Origin: CBDTTW01 sp965363675 | Lineage (GTDB): Bacteria; Bacteroidota; Rhodothermia; Rhodothermales; DASSAV01 | Direction of reading: 5' to 3' | Assembly (NCBI GenBank): GCA_965363675.1 | Contig: CBDTTW010000011.1 | Location: 1-33,665, forward strand | DNA: 33,665 bases | Shown here: piece after piece, positions 15,838 through 22,384 of the stretch | Numbering within the stretch: the first letter of the stretch is position 1 | Layout: each line of letters starts with the position of its first letter | Notes under the pieces: model-generated | The model's database searches: none | Seen by the model: only the letters and a program-made list of their open reading frames with translations | What the model was told of the DNA's origin: nothing | Position numbers and translations under genes: made by a program

Positions 15838-17001
15838 TTACCGGAGCGCCGAGAGCCGCTCCAGGTCCATTTTGCCCAGCGCCGCCTTGATCGCCTCGGG
15901 GCGCACGCCCTCGCCGCGCGCCGTCACGATGAAGCGCTGCCCCACGGCGACCGATACCTCGGCCTGGTCCGGCGCGCCCGCGCCGCCCTTGGTGAACATC
16001 TCGCGCGCCGGGTAGGCGCCCATCTTGAACGTGCGCTCGTAGCCTTCGTCGGACTCGTTGTCCACCTGGAGGCCGAGCCAGCTATACCCGAGCGCGTTGA
16101 GCCCCGAGAGGCTGCCCATGTCGGTGATCTCCAGGGTCAAGATCTGGTCGCCGCCGCCGTACCGGCCGCTGGCGGTCGCCATCGTGATGCCGAGCGCCGA
16201 GGTCTTCTCGGACTGCGACCCGGCCAGATCCAGCCCGGCGAACGCAGCGGGCAGCATCCCTTTGAGCGCCGCGTGGTCGGCGATGAGGGCCTCGGCAGGC
16301 GGCGCCAGGGCGATGAGTTTGTCCAGATCGACGGCCTCGACGGCCGCGCGCACCGCGTCCATGCCGCCCTCGGCGCTGCGCGCCGAGACGGCGAAACGGT
16401 CCCCGACGAGCACCTGCATCTCGGCCGCGCCGCCGCGCTGCGCCTTCTCGTAGGCGGGCATGTCCTTGTACCTGGTCGTGCGCTCGTAGCCGTTGTCGTC
16501 CTCGCGGTCCACCTCGGCCGAGAGCCAGGCGTAGCCCAAGGCCGAGAGACTCTTGAGCGTGCCTAGATCGACGATGGTTAGCTCCAGCTCGCTGTTTTTG
16601 CCGTAGCGGCCGGTGGCTTGCGACGTGCGGATGCCGAGGGCGCCGGAGCGCTCGCCCGTGGCCTCGGTGCGCGCCCGCGCGCCGACGCGCTCGGGCAGCA
16701 TCGCGCGCAGCGTGCGGAAGTCCACGACGCCCGCGCCGCCGCCTTCGGCGGAGCCTGCCCCGCCGCCCCCGGAGGGGTATGCGGCATCGAGCGCGTCGGC
16801 GGTTTTCTCGGCGGCAGCGTCCTCGGCCTTTTGGGCCGCCGCGTCTCCGGCCCCCTCGACGGCTCCTTGCGTCGCCTTGGCGGCCTGCTTCTTGATCGCC
16901 TTGCGCACGTTGATCTGGGCGGCGGCTTCCGGAGGCGCCGTGAGGAGGACGCCTGCGGTGAGCGCCAGGAGGAGGCACGCGGGGAAGAACTTGTGTAGCA
17001 T
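15838..17001 (-). CDS. Exported protein with tandemly duplicated unknown domain
   Basis: 387 residues from the ATG at 17001, which begins the signal peptide (MLHKFF..., cleavage near EAAAQ). A basic/Ala-rich helix (VRKAIKKQAAKATQGAVEG) and a Gly-rich linker follow. Then come two copies of a ~130-residue domain. Matching blocks are LRAMLPERV and LKGMLPAAF; GALGIRTSQATGRYG and SALGITMATASGRYG; LSALGYAWLSAEVDRE and LNALGYSWLGLQVDNE; NGYERTTRY and EGYERTFKM; GDRFAVSARS and GQRFIVTARG. The final helix repeats too (AVDLDKLIAL and KMDLERLSAL). I do not recognise the family. Probably periplasmic or surface located. Confidence 0.8.
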   Translation of the reverse strand: MLHKFFPACLLLALTAGVLLTAPPEAAAQINVRKAIKKQAAKATQGAVEGAGDAAAQKAEDAAAEKTADALDAAYPSGGGGAGSAEGGGAGVVDFRTLRAMLPERVGARARTEATGERSGALGIRTSQATGRYGKNSELELTIVDLGTLKSLSALGYAWLSAEVDREDDNGYERTTRYKDMPAYEKAQRGGAAEMQVLVGDRFAVSARSAEGGMDAVRAAVEAVDLDKLIALAPPAEALIADHAALKGMLPAAFAGLDLAGSQSEKTSALGITMATASGRYGGGDQILTLEITDMGSLSGLNALGYSWLGLQVDNESDEGYERTFKMGAYPAREMFTKGGAGAPDQAEVSVAVGQRFIVTARGEGVRPEAIKAALGKMDLERLSALR

Positions 17002-17205
17002 GGGCGTAGCGGGTAATTGGGAAGGCGGGCGCAAAGAACAAAGCCACGCTACGGCCGCGGCGCCTTGCTGTTACATTAATAATAAAAAATCCGTTTGACT
17101 TTTGCTGCGGGCAACCATGCGCCGAAGCCGGCGCCTGCCGAAAGGACGGTAGTTTCAAGGCGGTTACAATCTGGGCGCGCGCCGCCGGGGGTTTCCGGAA
17201 AGAGA

Positions 17206-17213
17206 TATGTTTG
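17206..17213 (+). promoter_or_regulatory. Possible -7 promoter element (TATGTTTG) upstream of sodA
   Basis: TATGTTTG matches TAnnTTTG exactly and points toward sodA, 166 bases before its ATG. No TTG is seen 17-23 bases upstream, so the -33 box is missing or degenerate. If used, sodA has a leader of about 160 bases that contains the palindrome at 17261-17272. Confidence 0.4.
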
Positions 17214-17260
17214 ACGTAAGTCCTTTGTATTATGTGCGATAGGGCGGCGTCTTCTTGCCG

Positions 17261-17272
17261 GGCATATATGCC
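17261..17272. repeat. 12-bp perfect palindrome GGCATATATGCC in the sodA leader
   Basis: Perfect dyad symmetry in an otherwise GC-rich leader, 108 bases upstream of the sodA ATG. It could be an operator or just a chance palindrome; nothing here decides. Confidence 0.4.
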
Positions 17273-17379
17273 GCGCCGGTAGCGCGCCCCAAAACAAAAC
17301 GCCGCTACGCGCTGTTACTGCCACGCCCCCGGCCGGACGGCGCGCGGGCGGCTCACCCCTTAACCCTCAGGCAACGGCC

Positions 17380-17991
17380 ATGGCCCACGAACTTCCGCAA
17401 CTTCCCTACCCGTACGAAGCGCTCGAACCCCATATCGACGCCCAGACGATGCAGATTCACCATACGAAGCATCACCAGGCGTACGTCAACAACCTGAACG
17501 CGGCGCTTGAAGGCCACGCCGACTTGCAGCAGAAGCCCCTGGAGGAGCTGCTGCGCGGCATCGACAGCGTGCCGGAGGACATCCGGACGGCGGTGCGCAA
17601 CAACGGCGGCGGCCACGCCAACCACAGCCTTTTCTGGACGACGCTTTCGGCCCAGGGCGGCGGCGCGCCGCAGGGCGCCCTCGCCGAGCAGATCAACAGC
17701 CGTTTCGGCTCGTTCGACGCCTTTAAGGAGAAGTTCTCCTCCGAGGCCGCCAAGCGTTTCGGCAGCGGCTGGGCGTGGCTCGTGCGCAAGTCCGGCGGCG
17801 AGATCGACGTGTACAGCCTGCCCAACCAGGACAGCCCGCTCATGCAGGGCGACACGCCGCTGCTCGGGCTGGACGTGTGGGAGCACGCCTACTACCTCAA
17901 GTACCAGAACCGCCGCCCGGATTACGTGGGCGCGTGGTGGAACGTGGTAGACTGGCAGCGGGTGAACGCGCTTTACGAAGCAGGGCGGTAG
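17380..17991 (+). CDS. sodA: Superoxide dismutase, Mn/Fe family
   Basis: 203 residues, normal length. It converts superoxide to oxygen and peroxide. The four metal ligands are visible: His27 (IHHTKHHQAY), His82 (GGHANHSLFW), Asp165 and His169 (GLDVWEHAYY). Gly77-Gly78 and Gln150 (PNQDSPL) favour the Mn-type or a cambialistic enzyme over the Fe-type. There is no signal peptide, so it is cytoplasmic. The leader is C-rich without a Shine-Dalgarno. The next genes are copper resistance genes, so this may be a metal/oxidative stress neighbourhood, though there is a hairpin between them. Confidence 0.95.
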   Translation: MAHELPQLPYPYEALEPHIDAQTMQIHHTKHHQAYVNNLNAALEGHADLQQKPLEELLRGIDSVPEDIRTAVRNNGGGHANHSLFWTTLSAQGGGAPQGALAEQINSRFGSFDAFKEKFSSEAAKRFGSGWAWLVRKSGGEIDVYSLPNQDSPLMQGDTPLLGLDVWEHAYYLKYQNRRPDYVGAWWNVVDWQRVNALYEAGR

Positions 17992-18057
17992 GCTCCGGAG
18001 GCCGGTTTTTACGCAAGGGGCGTCGCGCCGGCCTGCCGCCGGAGCGGCGCCCCTTGC
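17990..18057 (+). terminator. Hairpins downstream of sodA
   Basis: Two structures follow the stop. A small GGCTCC/GGAGGCC stem at 17991-18003 leads into GGTTTTT, an intrinsic-terminator-like arrangement. Then GCAAGGGGCG (18013-18022) pairs with CGCCCCTTGC (18048-18057), with a GC-rich middle and no T-run. Together they probably end the sodA transcript. Confidence 0.5.
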
Positions 18058-18136
18058 CGCGACCGCGCGGCAAACCTTCGGGCGCAGGCGCGGTTAAACC
18101 TTGTCGTTATAGTCCAACCGTGTACTAACAAGCAAG

Positions 18137-18349
18137 ATGGATACTACGGAAAAGACCCTTCAGCTCGACGGCATGAGCTGTGGGCACTGCGTGGCGGCGG
18201 TCCGCAAAACGCTGGAGCATGCGGGCGTCACGGTCAAGGAGGTGGAAATCGGTTCGGCGCGCATCGCCTATGACCCTGCCGCCGTGCGTCTGGAGGCGGT
18301 GACGGCGGCCCTCGAAGAAGAGGGTTACCCGGCCCGCGTGGCGGAATGA
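18137..18349 (+). CDS. copZ: Copper chaperone, single HMA domain
   Basis: 70 residues forming one heavy-metal-associated domain. The copper site is GMSCGHC near residue 12, and the fold's last strand ends in EEEGYPARV. Such chaperones bind Cu(I) in the cytoplasm and hand it to the P-type ATPase. Its stop overlaps the start of copA by four bases (ATGA), so the two are translationally coupled. No CsoR or CueR regulator gene is adjacent. Confidence 0.9.
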   Translation: MDTTEKTLQLDGMSCGHCVAAVRKTLEHAGVTVKEVEIGSARIAYDPAAVRLEAVTAALEEEGYPARVAE

Positions 18350-20889
18350 AGCCTCCCGAAGCGCCGGCTCCCGAAGCCTGCCCGCTGCCGGAGCCGCCCG
18401 AGGCGAAGGCCGCCGCTGCGGAAGCCGTCGCCGCAAGCCCGGCGCACACGCTTACGCTGGGCATCGGGGGGATGACGTGCGCGGCCTGCGTCGGGCGCGT
18501 CGAGCGGGCGCTGCGTAAGGCGCCGGGCGTGTCGGCGGCCGGCGTGAACCTCGCCTCGGAGCGGGCCACGCTCGCTACGGACGGCTCGCCGGAGGCGCTC
18601 GCGGCGGCCCTGGAGGCGGTGCGCGGGGCGGGCTACGACGTGCGCACGGCCGAGGCGCGCTTCGGCGTCGTCGGCATGACGTGCGCGGCCTGCAGCGGGC
18701 GCATCGAAAAGGCGCTGGCGCGGCGGCCGGGCGTGCTGGAGGCGCGCGTCAACCTGGCTACGGAAGCGGCCTACGTGCGCTACCTGCCCGAGATGACCGG
18801 CCCGGAGGCGCTCTTCGAGGCCGTGCGCGGGGCGGGCTATGAGGTGGTCGTAGAGGCTTCGGAAGAAGCCGCCGTGGACGCCGCCGACGCCGCGCGGGCC
18901 GAGGAGGCGCGCCGGAGCCGCCGCCGGGTGCTGCTGGCCGTCGGGCTGACGGCGCCGCTGCTGCTGCTGGAAATGGGGCCGATGCTCATCCCCGGCCTCC
19001 ACGAAGCGCTCATGAGCCTCGCGCCCGTGCAGACGCTGCGCCTCGTGATGTTCGCCCTGGCGACGCTGGTGCAGTTCGGCCCCGGCCGCAAGTTCTACCG
19101 CAACGGCTGGCTCGCGGCGCGGCAGGGCTCCCCGGACATGAATACGCTCGTGGCCCTCGGCACGAGCGCCGCCTACGGTTACTCGCTCGTGGCGACGTTT
19201 GCGCCGGGGTTGCTGCCGCCGGACGCCAACCATGTGTATTACGAGGCGGCGGCGGTTATCATCACGCTGGTGCTGCTCGGCAAGCACCTGGAGCAGCGCG
19301 CCCGCAGCAAGACCAACGCCTCGATGAAGGCGTTGCTGGGGCTGCGCCCCGCCACGGCGCGCCTCGTGCGGGCAGACGGCGCCGAGGTGGAGATTCCCGT
19401 AGCGCAGGCGGCCGCCGGCGACCTCCTGCGCGTGCGCCCGGGCGAGCGCCTGCCGGTCGATGGCGTCGTGGTCGAGGGCGGCTCTTACGTGGACGAGTCG
19501 ATGCTGACGGGCGAGCCGGAGCCGGTGCGCCGCGAACCCGGCGACGAGGTGACCGGCGGCTCCATCAACGGCGCCGGCAGCTTCGACTTCCGGGCGACGC
19601 GCGTGGGCGGGCAGACCGTGCTGGCGCAGATCATCCGCATCGTCGAGGCGGCGCAGGCCTCGCGCCCGCCGATCCAGGCGTTCGCCGACCGCGTGGTGGC
19701 GGTGTTCGTGCCGGTCGTGCTGGGCATCGCGGCGCTCACGTTCGGCGTGTGGCTGCTTTTCGGCCCCGAGCCGGCGCTGCCTCTGGCCCTCGTGAGCGCC
19801 GTGTCGGTGCTCATCATCGCGTGCCCCTGCGCCATGGGCTTGGCGACGCCCACTTCCATTATGGTCGGCAGCGGACAGGCGGCGTTGCAGGGGGTGCTGT
19901 TCCGTACGGGCGAGAGCCTGCAAGCGCTCGCCGAGGTCGGTGTGGTGGTGTTCGACAAAACCGGCACGCTCACGGAGGGCCGCCCGACGCTCGCAGACCT
20001 GGCGACGGCCGAGGGCGTCTCGGAGGAGCAGGCCCTGGCGTGGCTGGCGGGCGTAGAGGCGCGCTCGGAGCATCCGATTGCGGCGGCCCTGCTGGAGGCG
20101 GCGAGGCGGCGCGGCATCGAGCCGCCGGAGGCGACGGGCTTTGAGGCGGCGCCGGGCTTCGGGGTGACCGCTGCGGTCGGCGGCGTGCGCGTGGCCGCCG
20201 GCGCGCCGCGCTACATGCAGCGCCTGGGCGTGCACGATGCGCGGCTGGAGGCTGCCGCCGAGGCGTTCGCCCGGAAGGGCGCCACCCCGGTGCTGCTGGC
20301 GGCGGACGGGCGGCTCGCGGCGGCCCTGGGCGTACGCGACCTGCCGAAGCCCGGCGCCGCCGAGGTCGTGGCGCTGCTGCGGCGCGGCGGCATCGGCGCG
20401 GCCATGCTCACGGGCGACAATGCCGCCGCCGCCCGCGCCGTGGCGGCCGAGCTGGGCATCGACGAGGTGCACGCCGACATGCTGCCCGGCGGCAAGGCCG
20501 AGGTCATCGCCGCGATGCAGGCCGGAGGGCGGCGCGTCGCCTTCGTCGGCGACGGCATCAACGACGCCCCGGCGCTGGCGCAGGCCGACGTGGGCCTTGC
20601 CATCGGCGCAGGCACGGACGTGGCCGTCGAGACGGCCGACGTGGTGCTGATGTCGGCTGATTTGCACGCCCTCGAGCGGGCGGTGCGGTGGTCCCGCGCC
20701 ATCTTGCGCAACATCAAGCAGAACCTGTTCTGGGCGCTGTTCTACAACACGGCCCTCATCCCCGTGGCCGCCGGAGCGCTCTACCCGTGGACGGGCGCGC
20801 TCCTCTCGCCGATGCTGGCGGCAGGCGCCATGGGGCTTTCCAGCCTGTTCGTGCTCGGCAACGCCATGCGCCTGCGCGCCGGCGCGTAA
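18346..20889 (+). CDS. copA: Copper-exporting P1B-type ATPase with two HMA domains
   Basis: 847 residues. A Pro/Glu/Ala-rich start precedes two HMA domains with GGMTCAAC (Cys45, Cys48) and VGMTCAAC (Cys113, Cys116). Eight membrane helices are expected; the transport site is CPC at 493-495 in IIACPCAMGLATP. TGEPEP marks the actuator domain, Asp537 in DKTGTLTEG is phosphorylated, SEHPIAAALLEAA carries the HP nucleotide-site motif, and GDGINDAPALAQADVG closes the P domain. Helix 8 has MGLSSLFVLGNAMRLR, as in Cu(I) pumps. It exports Cu(I) to the periplasm at the cost of ATP. Coupled to copZ by overlap. Confidence 0.97.
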   Translation: MKPPEAPAPEACPLPEPPEAKAAAAEAVAASPAHTLTLGIGGMTCAACVGRVERALRKAPGVSAAGVNLASERATLATDGSPEALAAALEAVRGAGYDVRTAEARFGVVGMTCAACSGRIEKALARRPGVLEARVNLATEAAYVRYLPEMTGPEALFEAVRGAGYEVVVEASEEAAVDAADAARAEEARRSRRRVLLAVGLTAPLLLLEMGPMLIPGLHEALMSLAPVQTLRLVMFALATLVQFGPGRKFYRNGWLAARQGSPDMNTLVALGTSAAYGYSLVATFAPGLLPPDANHVYYEAAAVIITLVLLGKHLEQRARSKTNASMKALLGLRPATARLVRADGAEVEIPVAQAAAGDLLRVRPGERLPVDGVVVEGGSYVDESMLTGEPEPVRREPGDEVTGGSINGAGSFDFRATRVGGQTVLAQIIRIVEAAQASRPPIQAFADRVVAVFVPVVLGIAALTFGVWLLFGPEPALPLALVSAVSVLIIACPCAMGLATPTSIMVGSGQAALQGVLFRTGESLQALAEVGVVVFDKTGTLTEGRPTLADLATAEGVSEEQALAWLAGVEARSEHPIAAALLEAARRRGIEPPEATGFEAAPGFGVTAAVGGVRVAAGAPRYMQRLGVHDARLEAAAEAFARKGATPVLLAADGRLAAALGVRDLPKPGAAEVVALLRRGGIGAAMLTGDNAAAARAVAAELGIDEVHADMLPGGKAEVIAAMQAGGRRVAFVGDGINDAPALAQADVGLAIGAGTDVAVETADVVLMSADLHALERAVRWSRAILRNIKQNLFWALFYNTALIPVAAGALYPWTGALLSPMLAAGAMGLSSLFVLGNAMRLRAGA

Positions 20890-20975
20890 CACAAGCGTTA
20901 GACGCCGATCTGCCGGCGGGCTGCGGCGCGGCGTAAATTGCCGGGCGCCGCCTTTCCACCGCCGCCCTACGCCGC

Positions 20976-22247
20976 ATGGCCGACCTGATCCCGCCTCCTC
21001 CCGAATACGCGCCCGGCTCTTTCCTGGCCGGGGAGGCCGAGAAGCGCGCCGGCCTCAAGCGCATGCGTATCGCCGCGACCTCGCTGCTGGGCCTGGCGGC
21101 CGTCGTGTTTCTGTTTGCGCACTTCCAGGAAGGCTTCTACTGGGGCCTGCTGGAGTCCGTCGCCGAGGCGTCGATGGTGGGGGCGCTCGCCGACTGGTTT
21201 GCCGTGACGGCCATGTTTCGGCGCCCGCTCGGCCTGCCGATTCCGCATACGGCCATCATCCCGCACAACAAGCAGCGCATCGGGCGCTCGCTGGGCGGCT
21301 TCGTGCAGCGCCATTTCCTGACGCCCGAGCTGATCCGCGCCGAAGTCGCCAAGATCGACGCCGCCGGGTACGTCGCAGACTGGCTGTTCAACCCCGAGAA
21401 CACCGCCCGCATCACCCAGGCCGTCATCGACAACGCCCCGCTCGTCATCGACCGGCTCAACGACGAGCGCATCCGCAGCTTCGTGCACGAGAACATCACG
21501 TCGCGCGCGGCCGAGGCCGACCTGGGGCCGCTGCAACGGCGCATCATCGCCGTCGTCATCCGGGAGGGCAATCCGGAGCGCTTCGGGGACCTGATCCTCG
21601 CAAAGGCGAGCGACTTCCTCGAAAAGAACGAGCGCAGCATCATCCAGGCCATCGAGAGCCAGGTCCCGTACTGGGCGCGCATCATCGGCCTAATCGAGCT
21701 AGCGATGGGGCGCGTGCGGAGCGTGCTGGCCGAGGTGGCCGCCGACCCGCGCCACCCGCTCCGGCGGCAGTTGGTTTCGGCGGTCATCCGGGCGCTGCGC
21801 GCGCAGCAAAACTCGCCCGAGGGCAGCGAGTGGATCAACGACCTCAAGCGCCGCGTGCTGAGCCACCCGGAGACGCAGACGACCATCGGCGACCTGTGGT
21901 CGCGGCTGCTGGCCGCCCTGCGCGCCGACGTGTCCGCCGAGGATTCCGTCATCCGAAGCCAGATTCAGCGCGCCGCTACGACCCTGGGGACCGAGATGCG
22001 CCGCGACCGGGCCTTCCAGGACGCCGTCAACGGTTTGTTCCGCGACGCCGTGGTGACGCTGGCGGCCACGCAAGGCCCCAAGTTCGTGCAGCTCGTCGAA
22101 AACCGCATCAGCGCCTGGAGCGACGCCGACGTGATCGACCGGATCGAGGTGAACGTAGGGCGTGACTTGCAATTCATCCGCATCAACGGCACCCTCGTCG
22201 GGGGCTTGGTCGGCGGGCTGCTGTACCTGTTCGTGCGCCTTTTCTAA
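20976..22247 (+). CDS. DUF445 family membrane-associated protein
   Basis: 423 residues. One membrane helix near residues 32-50 (TSLLGLAAVVFLFAHF), then the DUF445 signature EASMVGALADWFAVTAMFRR, followed by PLGLPIPHTAIIPHNKQRIG. The long middle is helical (repeated 'I..AI.SQVPYW', 'VISAVIRALRAQ'). A second hydrophobic helix at the end has GTLVGGLVGGLLYLFVRLF. This is the YjiN/DUF445 architecture; no reaction is known. A TAAATTG element lies 36 bases upstream. The gene stands between the copper pair and the RiPP-like locus and need not belong to either. Confidence 0.88.
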   Translation: MADLIPPPPEYAPGSFLAGEAEKRAGLKRMRIAATSLLGLAAVVFLFAHFQEGFYWGLLESVAEASMVGALADWFAVTAMFRRPLGLPIPHTAIIPHNKQRIGRSLGGFVQRHFLTPELIRAEVAKIDAAGYVADWLFNPENTARITQAVIDNAPLVIDRLNDERIRSFVHENITSRAAEADLGPLQRRIIAVVIREGNPERFGDLILAKASDFLEKNERSIIQAIESQVPYWARIIGLIELAMGRVRSVLAEVAADPRHPLRRQLVSAVIRALRAQQNSPEGSEWINDLKRRVLSHPETQTTIGDLWSRLLAALRADVSAEDSVIRSQIQRAATTLGTEMRRDRAFQDAVNGLFRDAVVTLAATQGPKFVQLVENRISAWSDADVIDRIEVNVGRDLQFIRINGTLVGGLVGGLLYLFVRLF

Positions 22248-22324
22248 CGGTTTAGCAGCGCCAAATGTGAAAAAGCTAACCTCGTGCTCAGCCATTCGTA
22301 CCCCCTGATTACGCCATAGGCGCA

Positions 22325-22355
22325 TTGCAAGGAACGTAGGTCTCGTTACACTTTT
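22325..22355 (+). promoter_or_regulatory. Weak promoter candidate for the lasso-like locus
   Basis: A TTG at 22325-22327 is followed, after 19 bases, by TACACTTTT (22347-22355), which is close to TAnnTTTG but with one extra spacer base and a final T. The 137-base region upstream of the gene is noticeably richer in A+T than its surroundings, as expected of a promoter region. Confidence 0.3.
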
Positions 22356-22384
22356 ACCACGGGACCCCATTACGTTTCTGCGCC

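Larger units (their letters stand above)
17002..17379. other. Intergenic region between divergent genes, 378 bp
   Basis: No convincing gene is seen. The region separates the minus-strand exported protein from sodA. It holds an A/T-rich patch near 17073-17100, a TATGTTTG promoter-like box at 17206, and a 12-bp palindrome at 17261. A minus-strand open frame of 82 residues (17076-17324) has no family features and no ribosome site and is not called. Confidence 0.7.

Noticed and set aside
18325..20892. 855-residue minus-strand frame opposite copA
   Set aside because: Antisense shadow; copA on the plus strand has every catalytic motif.
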